Source of the DNA: Pseudoxanthomonas sp. X-1
GTDB taxonomy: Bacteria > Pseudomonadota > Gammaproteobacteria > Xanthomonadales > Xanthomonadaceae
NCBI RefSeq assembly: GCF_020042665.1
Contig: NZ_CP083376.1
Location: 2,950,001-3,014,000, forward strand
Direction of reading: 5' to 3'
DNA length: 64,000 nucleotides
Shown: in pieces, positions 17,007 to 28,347 of the stretch
Position numbering within the stretch: the stretch's first letter is position 1
How the letters are laid out: each line of letters opens with the position of its first letter
The notes under the pieces: model-generated
The model's database searches: none
What the model was told of the DNA's origin: nothing
The model's input: only the letters and a program-made list of their open reading frames with translations
Program-made: the position numbers and the translations under genes

Positions 17007-20000
17007 TCAGAACACCGCAGACCATGCCGAGCACCCGGTCGCATTGCAAGCGCGCACGCGGTACGTGGGATTGTTGGAGGGAGGATTGACCCCAACCTTC
17101 ACCGTGGACGCAGAGGTGTTCGGACCCGAGTAAGTGATGTAACCCTGAAGCTCATAGCTCGTGGCATTGGGAGCCGCATCCCACCAAGCCGTGTATTGCC
17201 AGCGTTTCCCGCCGGTATTAGTCAAATCCTGCTGCGTGTTGACAGGTGTTGGTGGGATCAACGCCACTGTGGTTGACGCGCTAGCGCTCCACGGGCCACA
17301 CCCGACGTTATTGCATGCTCGAGCCGTGTAAGCGTAAGTGCCGTTGCCGCGCCCACCGATTGCTAGGGCGAGATTGCCACCGCTGTAGACGGTGTTGCTG
17401 TTTTCCTGCAGCTCATAGGAAGAAGCGTTGCCGACCGCACTCCACGAAACAGTGTAGGACCCGGTGCTGCTCGAGCCGGGAGCGCTGACAGTGGGCGCAC
17501 CAGATGGCGGGGTCGGGATCGTCACCGCGACCGGCGCACCGGCGCTCCACGGTCCGCACCCGACGTTGTTGCATGCTCGGGCGGTGTAGGTGTAGTTGCC
17601 CGTCCCACGACCACTGATGCCAGCCGACAGGTTGCCCCCGCTGTAGACGGTACTCCCGTTCTCCTGTAGCTCATAGGAAGAAGCGTTGCCGACGGCGCTC
17701 CACGAAACGGTGTAAGAGCCTGTACTGCTTGAGCCCGGAGCACTGACGGCAGGCGCGCCCGACGGCGGCGTCGGGATCGTCACCGCCACGGTGGCCCCTG
17801 CGCTCCACGGCCCGCACCCGGCGCTATTACAGGCACGGGCGGTGTAGGTGTAGTTGCCCGTGCCACGCCCGCTGACCGAGGTCGATAGCCCGCCCCCGCT
17901 GTAAAGGCCGTTGCCGTTCTCTTTCACCTCATACGACGTGGCCGTATTCACCGACGTCCAGGAAATGGAATAGGCACCATTGCTGCTGTTCGCGGGCGCG
18001 CTGACGGCAGGAGCGGCCGAGGGCGCGCTGGGCAGCGTCACCGCAACGGTGGCTTCGTTGCTCCAGCCGCCGCAGGTACTGCCGGCGCATGCTTGCACCC
18101 GATAACTGTAGACACTGGTGCCCTTGCCGCTGGCGCCGTAGCTTGTGGCACTCCCGCTGTAGACCGTGGTCCATGCCCCGGTGCTACCGACCTTTTCCTG
18201 CAGGGTGTAGGTGATGGCGTCGGTGACCGCGGTCCAGCTGACCGTATAAACGCCGGTGCCATTCGAGGCGGGCACGCTGGTGGTCGCGGTGCCCACGCTC
18301 TGCACGTTAGTGATCCGCGCCACAAGGCTGCCGCCGAGATAGATGTATTCGTATCGGCGATTCGCGCGCTGGTTCTGCTGATAGCGCAGCACGCCGTCCT
18401 GGCCATAGAGCGAGTAGATGTTGCCATTTGAGGCGACCGATAACACGCGGCGCCCGCTGGCGTCGTAACGATAGGACTCCTTGTTCGGGACCGAGCGCAG
18501 ACGATTACCGTAGTCGAAGGCGTAGGTCTGACCGTTCTTGTTGGCCAGGTTGCCTTGCGCGTCGTAGCCCAACCCGATCACCGCGCTGCCGCTTCCGGCG
18601 TTGCTGACCGTTTCCAGCTGCTGCCTGGCGTTGTACGCATAGACGTAGTTGGACACCGCCCCGACCTTGAAGGTCTTGAGGTTGTCCAGTGCGTCATAGG
18701 TGAACGCAGCCTGGTTGTCGCCGCCGAACATCACCGATTGGGTGGTGGCCAGGCGATCCAGTCCGTCGTAGGTCATGCTGCGGGTCTGGCGGCCGTCCAC
18801 GTAGTCGGTGACCGCGCTGACGTTGCCGTTCGGGTCGAAACCGTAGGCCATGTCGATGACGGCGCCGCCGCCCGTGTCGGTGCTGCGCGCCGGCATCTGG
18901 CGAGCGTTCTGCGCCATGGTGTGGACCACACCATTGCCGTACGTGAACTGCTTGATCGCCCCGTTGGGGTAGTACGACACGCCCGTGGCGTAGGACCCCG
19001 CCTGCGTCGGCTGGCCCAGCGCGTTGGGGGCGTAGGACAGGGTCAGCCCGGAGGGATAGGTCTGGGTGGCAAGGTTGCCGTTGGCATCGTATCCGTACCC
19101 GATAGATAGCGCCGCGGCCTGGCCCGCCTGCGCCATACCTTCGCCGATGAGCTGGCGACGCGCGTTGTAGGTGTAGGTGTTGATGACACTTTCCGCCCCG
19201 CTTCCGGCATTGGCGGTGGTGACTTGGTAAGGCTTACCGTCCGGTGTATATGTCCAGGTCTGATTACCCCGTCCGTCCGGAAAACTCAACGTACTGAGCC
19301 GATTCCGAGCGTCGTAGGTACGCCCGACTTTTCGAGCGGAGACAGCCGTGCCGCTACCATCATCACAAGCCTGCGTCGCGGCCAAACCCGCGGCGGTCCA
19401 AGCCACGTTTCCAGCCAAGTCATAGCCGACCAGGGTTGCGCCGCTTTCCGGTTCCACGCTGCGACAAAGTTGCTGATAGCCGTTATAGATATAGCTGCGA
19501 GTGACGCTGACCGTATTTGAAACATCTCGCCGGGTAATTGCGGTGGGCTTGCCAAAGTCATCACGATTGATCTCAGTGATAGTGCCCTCGGCAGCCTCTA
19601 TCTTTATAGGAAGATCGTAGCTCGGCTGATCGTAAGCCTTGAATGAGGTGATCTTCACTCCGCCGCGCGGATCGGTAGTGCGCGTCTTGAAACCGCTCAA
19701 GTATGCAGTGGTGGCCACCTGGACACTTGGCGTCAGTTCGGTGTCCTGACCTACCGACGTCTCACGTCCCAACGCATCATAAGAAGTCCAGGAGCCAGTG
19801 GCCAAGCTATCTGTCGTCCCCGGATAAGAGGCAAAGGTGGTCCTGCCTTCGTGATCGTATGCGAATCGCCGGAAACGCTTGGTGGCAGTCTCATTCCCAT
19901 TGTCGTATTCCCGGGTCACGATCGGACGCCACAAGCTGTCGTAGTAAGCTACCTTCCGCGCGTTACCAGTCGAAACGGTCTGTCGCCAATGACCGGCCGC

Positions 20001-22267
20001 CAGTCCGAACTCGGCCATGCCAATCGGTTCAAACACCTGTGTCGTGGGATTCGCTGGTGCACCATCGCTTGGGTAACTGGTCGAGGCCAATCGCCCCGCC
20101 CCATCATAAGTAAAGATGTACTGGTAGCCGATTTCATCGGTATGACTGGTAATCCAGCCAGCGTCACTGACGACCGCCGAGCGTCCATTTCCATCAGCGT
20201 ACCCGACACTTTGCGGGATACCGCGCTTCCAGTTGGAGTAAGTTGTCGTGCGATTATTCGGGTCGGTCACCGTGGAAAGCATTCCACCCGTCCCGTATCC
20301 ATAGATGCCCGTCAGTCGGCCGAACGCATATGTCTTGGTCAACTGGCCCAGATTGTTGTACTCGCCAGCAGCGACAACCAGTCCGTTCCCCAGATTGGTG
20401 ACCGAAGCTGGCTGGTCCATCACCCAGATGGAAGGAAGATCCGAATAGATCGTTTTCTCCGTCACAGCAGCGGAAGGGCCACTGCGAGTTACCTGCGAAG
20501 GCCGTGCCATCGCATCGAAGGTCGTGGACCACGAAAAAGTGACGCCGTCTTGTTGAATAACCCTTTGTTTGACAGGGTGGTGGCGGCTCGCATAGCCACC
20601 GTCGCCTCGAGGCTGGATACTGAAGCCGATGCTTGTCGGATACGGCCCTTCGTCTGGCGCGCCATAGGCCACTGTTTCCGTACGAAGCGCCGCAGTGCCG
20701 GATATCGCAGTCTGCGTGGACAGCAGCTGTCCTTCATCGACCTGCCACCGATTGCCATAGACATGCTTGTCCACACTTCCGTCAGGATTGGTGACAGTTG
20801 CTGTCCGGACCGATGGTGTCGATGAAGTGCACTTGGGAGCACCGCTGGCGTTGGCCTGTACAGTCGCCGGATCCCAGCAGCCTGCCGTTCCATCGTAGCT
20901 GTATGTCCAGTTGTATCCCGCGCTTGGCAAGCCTGGTCCGTTGATACTCTTGGACACCAAGGCCATGACGAACGACTCTTTGGGATAGTACGCACTCGTC
21001 GGCGCACCATCCACGTAGAAGCACTCACGCGGCACCCACGTGCGCGACATGCGTACTGCCTGTAGTCCGAACGTGACCACCGCACCACTGGGATGCGTGA
21101 CGCTTCCGGTGGAAGTTCCACCGCCGTTCGTATTATCGCATTGCCCATTCTGCCCAGGCGTTCTGGAGACCAGGGATTGGAGATTGAACTTCCAGCTACT
21201 CTGATCGGGCAGAGTAACCTGACTCAGCGATATGGAAGAGGTATAGGTATAGGTCCATGTTCGCCCTGCACTGCTCGCCGACTGTATCTGATAGCCCGCA
21301 CTGTCAACGTAGGTAAAGCTTATGGAACGACCATCACTGCTGGTGATGGACTGCAACTGGTTGGGATTGGAAGAATTCCAGTTGTAGGTGACAGAGTTGC
21401 CGAATCTATCCGTTACCTGAGTGGGATAAATAATGTACTCATCTCGATACAAAATATACCCATTGATAGCCTGCGGAGTCACTCCGGTTGCCAGCCTGGC
21501 AGAAGCGGCCTGCGGAGCCGGCAATGATTTCTTCAGGGCCGAATGGGCACGGGTGACCATGTGGTCAAACCTGTAGTGCGTGCCATCCCGGGTCACGACC
21601 TCGAACCCCTCACCCACGGAAGGGTTACTGCCAACGGCGAGGTTGGCGACGCAAGATACCGCCGAACCATCCGCCAAGGTCAAAGGATATGCGCGACCAT
21701 CGGTCGGCATGGCGCTGGAGGGGTAACTTAAAAGTTCCTGGTCTCCTTTCCCGGGCAGGTAGACGAAAGTCCCCTGCCAGTACTCGGTTGCTGAAAAATC
21801 GCCCCCCTGCTGACCGACAGCATCCAAAGGAGCTTCATAGCTGGAACAACGCTTGCCATATACGGACGGAACACCGAACGCCCACTTGCTCCCCTGCGGA
21901 AACACTCCGTGAATACTGGGAATGGAGAGATCCCAGTCCCCGAAGAATCCCCGAAACCGTCGACTCCCTGACCCGCGCTCAGCCGGCGGGTAAGTTCGAC
22001 CGCCAAGCCTGAATTCCCAGGCACTGAAACATCTGTCTGAGTTAGACCGAGCGAACCGCTGTAGAGATTGACCTCGTCACCCACCAGACCAGTGTTTAAG
22101 CCCTTTACCTGCGAGGTGGCTGTCACCAGCTTGCCGAACTCTTCAGGGACCGTGACGGTCTGGGCATCGGCTCGCGCCATGACCGCCAGCGCTATCACCC
22201 TAGGTAGGAAAGAAAACAACGCTCGAGCGCAACACGACCTGAGGCCGGCACTTTGATTCGCACGCAT
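17007..22267 (-). pseudogene. Secreted RHS/YD-repeat protein with C-terminal FN3 repeats (frameshifted near the N-terminus)
   Basis: About 1750 codons. The ATG at 22267 (AGGGG 6 nt upstream) gives a signal peptide ending near ARADAQ, followed by an Rhs N-terminal region. Around 21925-21945 the frame breaks: the family motif GDWDLSIPSIHGVF continues in another frame, consistent with one lost base near TCGGGG. The second frame runs uninterrupted to 17007. It carries many YD repeats (for example YDALGRETS, YDANGNLATQTYPSG) and the pre-core RRYEYIYLGGSLVARI, then five FN3-like units. It stops before the usual YIHTDALG core, which is encoded by the next gene. If the frameshift is real the gene is broken; otherwise it is the toxin carrier. 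Confidence 0.8.
17010..18290 (-). repeat. Five tandem FN3-like repeats within the Rhs gene
   Basis: Units of about 258-261 bp (86-87 residues) with the shared pattern YTVSWSAVGNASSYELQEN, then YTYTARACN, then GCGPWSA. The middle three are nearly identical at DNA level; the first and last are diverged. A sixth, damaged copy lies outside the gene at 13194-13372. High identity suggests recent unequal recombination or gene conversion. Confidence 0.85.
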
Positions 22268-22625
22268 CGACATCCCCTGTGCTAGGGGCTGCAGCCCCAT
22301 ACCGCTTGTTCCCTAGCAGTTCGAGCCATTAGCCGGCAAAGATGTCAGCCTTGTCAAGTGCGGCCCTCGAAAGTAATGCCGCGGGAGGAGGGGCCATTGA
22401 GGCAACTGAGGCCCGTCTGTGAACTACCCCCCCCGGCGCACGCAGTTGTTCATGGCAAGCAGTATGGCCTGCGTCAGTTAGTAGAAGTGGGCATCGGGGG
22501 CGGGGGCAGACCGGCGAGCCTGCGTGTGACCGTAAGCGGCTGGGAAGCCGACTTAGGATTGACAGGCGAGCCATGCTCGGATGCGGGTCGTCCACGCCGG
22601 GCGTACACCAGAGCGTAAGCCCTTG
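22268..22625. other. Intergenic stretch at the right end of the island
   Basis: Between the Rhs start and the right direct repeat I see no supported gene. Short open frames on both strands lack ribosome sites and family motifs. An integrase would be expected here, next to the tRNA, but no tyrosine-recombinase motif (R..HxxR..Y) is readable. The Rhs promoter must lie here. Confidence 0.5.
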
Positions 22626-22706
22626 AAAAGAAAGGCCCCGCCAACGCTGCGGCGGAGCCTTGAGAATGACCTTGGTGCCGGAAACAGGAGTCGAACCTGC
22701 GACCTA
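22626..22706. repeat. Right attachment-type direct repeat (within tRNA-Thr)
   Basis: The 81-bp partner of 12774-12854. It spans the terminator hairpin (one arm mismatch relative to the left copy) and the 3' 34 nt of the intact tRNA-Thr gene. Confidence 0.85.
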
Positions 22707-22748
22707 CGCATTACGAATGCGCCGCTCTACCAACTGAGCTATTCCGGC
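22673..22748 (-). tRNA. tRNA-Thr (anticodon CGU)
   Basis: A 76-nt minus-strand gene starting GCCGGAATAGCTCAGTTGG and ending TTTCCGGCACCA, with encoded CCA. The anticodon loop reads TTCGTAA, giving CGU, which decodes ACG. Acceptor, D, anticodon and T arms all pair. Its 3' end is duplicated at the far end of the Rhs island. Confidence 0.95.
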
Positions 22749-22914
22749 GGGGAGGGCGAATTCTAGGGACCGTGCCGCCTCCGGTCAATTGAGCAGGCGG
22801 GCGCGATCCGTCCAGCGGCGCTGCCGGTGCGCGACGCGGCGTGCGGGACGCGGCATCATCGCGCTGGACGCGCCTCGGCGCCCTGCCCCGTCCTCGCCGC
22901 CGCAAGGAGCCCCC

Positions 22915-23889
22915 ATGCCTGCCCGCACCACCGCCGCTTCGTCCGACGCCACGCCTGCCGGCGCCGAGCCGCAGGCCATCGACGCGCCGCTGTCCATCGC
23001 CGCGACGTTCCTGGTGCTCAACGTCAAGGACACGCCACAGGCGCAGGCGTCCGTGCGGTCCACGCTCGGTGCCACCGGCGACCTGGTCAAGACCATCACC
23101 AGCCGCGACCTCAGCCGTGGCTTCACCTGCAATGTCGGCATCGGGTCGCGGGTCTGGGAGGCGCTGACCGGGCTGTCCAAGCCACGCGAGCTGCATCCGT
23201 TCAGGGAGATCCGCGGCGCGACCCACACCGCTGTCTCCACGCCGGGCGATCTGCTCTTTCACCTGCGCGCGCCATCGATGGACCTGATCGTGGAGTTCGA
23301 AAAGCTGCTGCTGCAATCCTTCGGCGATGCGGTCGAGCCGGTCGATGAAGTCTGTGGTTTCCGTTATTTCGACGGGCGCGATCTGCTCGAGTTCGTCGAC
23401 GGCACGGCCAACCCGGACGGACTGGCGCTGCCGCAGGCCACGCTGGTGGGCCAGGAGGATCCGGATCACGTCGGGGGCAGCTATGTGGTAATCCAGAAGT
23501 ACCTGCACGATCTGGACGCCTGGCGCGCGCAGCAGGTGGAGGCGCAGGAGACGATCATCGGACGCAGGAAGTTCGACAACACCGAGTTGCCGGACGCCCC
23601 CGCGCCGGCGCAGAAATCGCACAAGACGCTGTGCACGATCAGCGATGACCAGGGCGAGCACGACATCCTGCGCGACAACATGCCCTTCGCCTCGCCGGCG
23701 CGCGGGGAGTACGGCACCTACTTCATCGGCTACACGCGTCACCTGTGGGTGATCGAGAAGATGCTCGAGCGCATGTTCATCGGCGACCCGGCGCCGCTGC
23801 ACGACCGCATCCTGGACTTCTCCACTGCCAAGACCGGGGTGGTGTTCTTCGTGCCGGCACGCGCGGTGCTGGACGCGATGGGCGACTGA
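22915..23889 (+). CDS. Dyp-type heme peroxidase
   Basis: A 324-residue dye-decolourising peroxidase of the bacterial B-type (YfeX-like) group. The signature FVDGTANP carries the distal Asp. The proximal heme His is in GEHDILRDNMPFA, and the distal Arg is in FIGYTRHLWVIEKML. It uses H2O2 to oxidise dyes, phenolics or porphyrins. No signal peptide is apparent, so it is likely cytoplasmic or encapsulin-loaded, but no encapsulin gene is adjacent. The ATG at 22915 follows AAGGAG and was preferred over upstream in-frame codons. Confidence 0.92.
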   Translation: MPARTTAASSDATPAGAEPQAIDAPLSIAATFLVLNVKDTPQAQASVRSTLGATGDLVKTITSRDLSRGFTCNVGIGSRVWEALTGLSKPRELHPFREIRGATHTAVSTPGDLLFHLRAPSMDLIVEFEKLLLQSFGDAVEPVDEVCGFRYFDGRDLLEFVDGTANPDGLALPQATLVGQEDPDHVGGSYVVIQKYLHDLDAWRAQQVEAQETIIGRRKFDNTELPDAPAPAQKSHKTLCTISDDQGEHDILRDNMPFASPARGEYGTYFIGYTRHLWVIEKMLERMFIGDPAPLHDRILDFSTAKTGVVFFVPARAVLDAMGD

Positions 23890-23898
23890 AGGCGCCGA

Positions 23899-24849
23899 TC
23901 AGTCCACCAGCTGCAGGCGCAGCTCCTTGGGCAGGGCGAAGACCATGCTCTCCGGCTCGCCGGCCAGTTCGCTGACGTCGCTGGCGCCCAGCTCGCGCAG
24001 GCGCGCGATCACGCCGTCGATCAGCACGTCCGGCGCCGAGGCGCCGGCGGTCACGCCGACCCGGCGCTTGCCGTCGATCCAGCGCGGATCGATCTCCTGC
24101 GCGCCGTCGATCAGGTAGGCCTCCACGCCATCGCGCTGGGCCAGCTCGCGCAGGCGGTTGGAGTTGGAGCTGTTGGGCGAACCGACCACCAGCACCAGGT
24201 CGCATTCGCGCGCCAGGTCGCGCACGGCGTCCTGGCGGTTCTGCGTGGCGTAGCAGATGTCGTCGTTCTTCGGCCCCTGCATCGCCGGGAAGCGCGCGCG
24301 CAGGGCCTCGATGATGCCGACGGTGTCGTCCACCGACAGCGTGGTCTGGGTGGTATAGGCGAAATTGTCCGGCTGCGCGATCTGCAGCGTGGCGACATCG
24401 TCGATGTCCTCCACCAGATAGATGCGGCCGGTGCCGCGTTCGCGGTCCCACTGGCCCATGGTGCCCTCCACCTCGGGGTGGCCGGCGTGGCCGATCAGCA
24501 CCACGTCGCGTCCGGCGCGGCAGTGGCGCGCCACTTCCAGGTGGACCTTGGTCACCAACGGGCAGGTCGCGTCGAACACCTTCAGCCCGCGCCGGTTCGC
24601 CTCGGCGCGGACGGCCTGCGACACGCCGTGGGCGCTGAAGATGACCGTGTTGTTGTCCGGCACCTCGTCGAGCTCCTCGACGAAGATCGCACCGCGACGC
24701 TTGAGGTCATCGACCACGAAGCGGTTGTGCACGACCTCATGGCGTACGTAGATCGGCGCGCCCAGGGTTTCGATGGCGCGCTTGACGATCTCGATGGCGC
24801 GGTCGACGCCGGCGCAGAAGCCGCGGGGATTGGCGAGCAGGACGTCCAT
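23899..24849 (-). CDS. ispH: 4-hydroxy-3-methylbut-2-enyl diphosphate reductase
   Basis: A 316-residue [4Fe-4S] enzyme catalysing the last MEP-pathway step, from HMBPP to IPP and DMAPP. Cluster cysteines are in [24 protein letters not shown] and [13 protein letters not shown] (with the third Cys just before, in [10 protein letters not shown]). The HEVVHN motif and the catalytic Glu region ([12 protein letters not shown]) are present. The stop lies 9 bp from the convergent DyP stop. lspA lies upstream on the same strand, the common order in gammaproteobacteria. Confidence 0.96.
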   Translation of the reverse strand: MDVLLANPRGFCAGVDRAIEIVKRAIETLGAPIYVRHEVVHNRFVVDDLKRRGAIFVEELDEVPDNNTVIFSAHGVSQAVRAEANRRGLKVFDATCPLVTKVHLEVARHCRAGRDVVLIGHAGHPEVEGTMGQWDRERGTGRIYLVEDIDDVATLQIAQPDNFAYTTQTTLSVDDTVGIIEALRARFPAMQGPKNDDICYATQNRQDAVRDLARECDLVLVVGSPNSSNSNRLRELAQRDGVEAYLIDGAQEIDPRWIDGKRRVGVTAGASAPDVLIDGVIARLRELGASDVSELAGEPESMVFALPKELRLQLVD

Positions 24850-24906
24850 GGGAGGCAGTGTAGAGGAGTGAGGGGGAAGGAAGGCGTAACAGCGGTCCCG
24901 TGGACC

Positions 24907-25449
24907 CTACGGCCTCTCCGTGGCCCGCGCCTCGGCCCCACCCTTCTTGCTCAGCCCGAACAGCGCGATCCCCACCGCCCCGCAGACGATGGCGGAGTCG
25001 GCGATGTTGAACGAGGGCCAGTAGTGGTCGCCCACGTACCACTGGATGAAATCGACCACATGGCCGTGCACCAGCCGGTCGATGACATTGCCCAGCGCGC
25101 CGCCGATGACCAGGGCGTACGGCAGGGCCATGCGCCAGTCGCTGCGCGGGGTGCGCGACAGCCACCAGCCCAGCAGGCCGCACACGCCCAGCGCCAGCGC
25201 GGTGAAGAACCAGATCTGCCAGCCGCCGGCGTTGCTGAGGAAGCTGAAGGCCGCGCCGGTATTGTAGGTGCGGTACCAGTTCCAGAAGCCATTGATCACC
25301 TTGACCGCCTGGAACTCCGGCAGGCTGGCCAGCACCCAGGCCTTGGACCACTGGTCCAGCCCGATGACCACGGCCGACAGCAGCAGCCAGATCAGTGCCG
25401 AAGGCTGCCGCGTCCCGGAGCCCGGATGCTGCGCTTGGTTCAGAACCAT
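24907..25449 (-). CDS. lspA: Lipoprotein signal peptidase (signal peptidase II)
   Basis: A 180-residue inner-membrane aspartyl protease that removes signal peptides from prolipoproteins. It has four transmembrane helices. The catalytic aspartates lie in [11 protein letters not shown] and FNIADSAI, and the conserved NTGAAFSFL motif is present. The ATG at 25449 overlaps the ileS stop by 10 bp, consistent with coupled translation; the longer upstream frame is antisense noise. Several lipoproteins in this window would be its substrates. Confidence 0.95.
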   Translation of the reverse strand: MVLNQAQHPGSGTRQPSALIWLLLSAVVIGLDQWSKAWVLASLPEFQAVKVINGFWNWYRTYNTGAAFSFLSNAGGWQIWFFTALALGVCGLLGWWLSRTPRSDWRMALPYALVIGGALGNVIDRLVHGHVVDFIQWYVGDHYWPSFNIADSAIVCGAVGIALFGLSKKGGAEARATERP

Positions 25450-28271
25450 TGCCGGTCCTCCCCCGCGCCATCGACATTGTCTACGCAGCGCCCGCACAGT
25501 TCCGGGTGGGCCGCGTAGGCACCGACGTCGGCGCGGCGCTGCCAGCAGCGTACGCACTTGGGCTTGTCGGTCGGCTGGGCGCTGACGAAGAGTTCCTCGG
25601 CGCTGGCCTGGCGCACGTTGACATCGCCGCTGATGAACAAGAAGCGCAGCTCATCGGCCAGCGGCTGCCAGCGCGCGGCGGTGGCCGCGTCGGCGGCGAT
25701 CGCGATCTCCGCATCCAGCGCCGCACCGATCGCGCCGCTGGCGCGCATCGGTTCGAGCACCTTGGCCACCTGCTCGCGCAGGGCCAGCAACGCGTCGAAG
25801 TCGGCCTCGCCGAGCTTCGCATCGGATGGCAGCGGCGCCAGGCCGTCGTACCAGGTGGCGAACAACACGTTGCCCAGGCGGTTGCCGGGCAGGTAGCCCC
25901 ACATCTCGTCGGCGGTGAAGCTCAGGATCGGCGCGATCCAGCGCGCGAAGGCCTCGGCGATGCGGTACATGGCGCTCTGCGCGCTGCGGCGGCCGCGTGA
26001 GTCCTCCTGCATCGTGTACAGGCGGTCCTTGGTCACGTCGAGATACAGCGAGCCCAGGTCCACGCTGCAGAAGTTCAGCAGCGCCTGCACGATCGCGGCG
26101 AAGTCGTAGCGCGCATAGGCGGCCTTGATCTTCTCCTGCAGCTCGAATGCGCGGTGCACGATCCAGCGGTCCAGCGCGACCATGTCGTCCAGTTCGCGCA
26201 GGTGCACGGCCGGGTCGAAGCCATGCAGGTTGCCCAGCAGGAAGCGCGCGGTGTTGCGGATGCGGCGGTAGGCGTCGGCGTTGCGCTTGAGGATCTCCTG
26301 CGACAGCGACATCTCGTTGCTGTAGTCGGCGCTGGCGATCCACAGGCGCAGGATGTCCGCGCCCAGGGTCTTCATGATGTCCTGCGGCTCGATGCCGTTG
26401 CCCAGCGACTTGGACATCTTGCGGCCGTGCTCGTCCACGGTGAAGCCGTGGGTCAGGCACTGCCGGTACGGCGCGGCCTTGTCGATGGCCACGCCGGTCA
26501 GCAGCGAGGACTGGAACCAGCCGCGATGCTGGTCGCTGCCTTCCAGGTACAGGTCGGCCGGCTTGCCGAAGCCGCGCTCCAGCAGCACGCCCTCGTGGGT
26601 CACGCCGGAGTCGAACCAGACATCCAGGATGTCGGTGACCTTCTCATAGTCCGCGGCCGCATCGCCGAGCAGTTCTGCCGGATCAAGGTCGTACCAGGCG
26701 TCGACGCCGTCCTGCTCCACCTTCAGCGCCACCTGCTCCATCAGCGCGACGCTGTCCGGATGCGGCAGGCCGGTCTCGCGGTGCATGAACAAGGCGATCG
26801 GCACGCCCCAGGTGCGCTGGCGCGAGATCGTCCAGTCCGGGCGGCCTTCGACCATGCCGGCGATGCGCGCGCGGCCCCATTCGGGGTACCACTTCACCGT
26901 GTCGATGGCCTTCAGCGCGTCGCCACGCAGGTTGGCCTGCTCCATCGAGATGAACCACTGCGGCGTGGCGCGGAACACCACCGGCGTCTTGTGCCGCCAG
27001 CAGTGGGGGTAGCTGTGGGTCAGCGGGTGGAAGGCCAGCAGCGCGCCATTGCCGCGCAGGCCTTCGACGATGGCGTCGTTGGCCTTCCAGATGTGCTGGC
27101 CGGCCAGGGCCATCTCGCCGAACGGCGGCGTGGACGGCAGGTACACGCCACGGCCATCGACCGGGGTGATCTGCGCGGCGGTGTAGCGATCGATCAGACC
27201 GTACTTCAGGCAGACCGCGTAGTCCTCCTGGCCGTGGCCGGGCGCGGTGTGGACCGCGCCGGTGCCGTCCTCGGCCGAGACGTGCTCGCCCAGGATCAGC
27301 GGGATGTCGCGCTGGGCGTAGAACGGATGGCCCAGCAGCAGGCCTTCCAGCGCCGCGCCCTTGGCATGGCCGTGCACTACCACCTCGGGCACCCCATAGC
27401 GTGCCAGGGCACGCGCGGCCAGCGCCTCGGCCACCACCAGCCAGCGCGGCGCGCCGTCGCGGGCTGGGCCTTCGACCAGCACGTAGTCCAGCTCCGGGCC
27501 CAGGCTCACCGCCAGCGAGGCCGGCAGCGTCCACGGCGTGGTGGTCCAGATCGGCACGGCCACCTCGGTGCCGGCCGGCACCTGCGCGCCGAACGCCGCG
27601 GCCAGGGCCTGCGGATCGCGCGCGGCATAGGCCACGTCCACCGCCGGCGAGACCTTGTCCTGGTACTCGATCTCGGCCTCGGCCAGCGCCGAACCGCAGT
27701 CGAAGCACCAGTGCACCGGCTTGGCGCCGCGCACCAGATGGCCGTTGGCGACGATCTTGGCCAGCGCGCGGATCTCGTCGGCCTCGAAGCGGAAGTTCAG
27801 CGTTTTGTACGGGTTGTCCCAGTCGCCGATCACGCCCAGGCGCTTGAAGTCCTTGCGCTGCAGGTCGATCTGCTCCTCGGCGTACTCGCGGCACTTCTGC
27901 CGGAACGCGCGCGCGTCCAGCTTGGTGCCCACCTTGCCCCACTTCTTCTCCACCGCGATCTCGATCGGTAGGCCGTGGCAGTCCCAGCCCGGCACGTAGG
28001 GCGCATCGAAGCCGTCCAGGTAGCGCGACTTGACGATGATGTCCTTGAGGATCTTGTTGACCGCATGCCCCAGGTGGATCGCGCCATTGGCGTACGGCGG
28101 GCCGTCGTGCAGCACGAACAGCGGCCGGCCCTTGGCGTTGGCCCGCAGCTGCGCGTACAGGTCCTGCTCGTACCAGCGCTTGAGCGTGTCCGGCTCGCGC
28201 TTGGGCAGGTCCCCGCGCATGGGGAACTCCGTGGCCGGCAGGTGCAGGGTGGCTTTGTAGTCGGTGCTCAA
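25440..28271 (-). CDS. ileS: Isoleucyl-tRNA synthetase
   Basis: A 943-residue class I synthetase. Motifs in order: HIGH-type [15 protein letters not shown] near residue 60, the CP1 editing domain ([29 protein letters not shown]), KMSKSLGNG near residue 610, and a C-terminal zinc finger (CVRCWQRR ... CGRC) typical of bacterial type I IleRS. The length fits the family. The gene overlaps lspA at its 3' end and follows ribF closely. Confidence 0.97.
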   Translation of the reverse strand: MSTDYKATLHLPATEFPMRGDLPKREPDTLKRWYEQDLYAQLRANAKGRPLFVLHDGPPYANGAIHLGHAVNKILKDIIVKSRYLDGFDAPYVPGWDCHGLPIEIAVEKKWGKVGTKLDARAFRQKCREYAEEQIDLQRKDFKRLGVIGDWDNPYKTLNFRFEADEIRALAKIVANGHLVRGAKPVHWCFDCGSALAEAEIEYQDKVSPAVDVAYAARDPQALAAAFGAQVPAGTEVAVPIWTTTPWTLPASLAVSLGPELDYVLVEGPARDGAPRWLVVAEALAARALARYGVPEVVVHGHAKGAALEGLLLGHPFYAQRDIPLILGEHVSAEDGTGAVHTAPGHGQEDYAVCLKYGLIDRYTAAQITPVDGRGVYLPSTPPFGEMALAGQHIWKANDAIVEGLRGNGALLAFHPLTHSYPHCWRHKTPVVFRATPQWFISMEQANLRGDALKAIDTVKWYPEWGRARIAGMVEGRPDWTISRQRTWGVPIALFMHRETGLPHPDSVALMEQVALKVEQDGVDAWYDLDPAELLGDAAADYEKVTDILDVWFDSGVTHEGVLLERGFGKPADLYLEGSDQHRGWFQSSLLTGVAIDKAAPYRQCLTHGFTVDEHGRKMSKSLGNGIEPQDIMKTLGADILRLWIASADYSNEMSLSQEILKRNADAYRRIRNTARFLLGNLHGFDPAVHLRELDDMVALDRWIVHRAFELQEKIKAAYARYDFAAIVQALLNFCSVDLGSLYLDVTKDRLYTMQEDSRGRRSAQSAMYRIAEAFARWIAPILSFTADEMWGYLPGNRLGNVLFATWYDGLAPLPSDAKLGEADFDALLALREQVAKVLEPMRASGAIGAALDAEIAIAADAATAARWQPLADELRFLFISGDVNVRQASAEELFVSAQPTDKPKCVRCWQRRADVGAYAAHPELCGRCVDNVDGAGEDRQWF

Positions 28272-28347
28272 GGGTGAAGAGTCTCTACGGCTGTACGGGT
28301 GAAGCCTGCGCGGGGCGGCGCGGGCCTGGATTCAAAACGGATGTCCT

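Larger units (their letters stand above)
12774..22706. mobile_element. tRNA-Thr-associated genomic island carrying an Rhs toxin locus
   Basis: A segment of about 9.9 kb bounded by an 81-bp direct repeat (one mismatch) that includes the 3' 34 nt of tRNA-Thr and its terminator. The intact tRNA is at the right end and the truncated copy at the left, the usual outcome of site-specific integration into a tRNA 3' end. Contents: the long Rhs gene, the short Rhs/toxin gene, an OmpA-like lipoprotein, and at least three decayed toxin modules. Base composition is visibly less GC-rich than the flanks. No integrase, excisionase or replication gene is recognisable, so the element looks immobilised. Confidence 0.75.

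Noticed and set aside
22358..22618. Integrase remnant beside tRNA-Thr
   Set aside because: Neither strand shows tyrosine-recombinase motifs; the open frames are short and compositionally random.
26154..27971. 600-codon open frame antisense to ileS
   Set aside because: GC-rich codon bias opens the antisense frame. It has no family motif and no ribosome site, and ileS is unambiguous.
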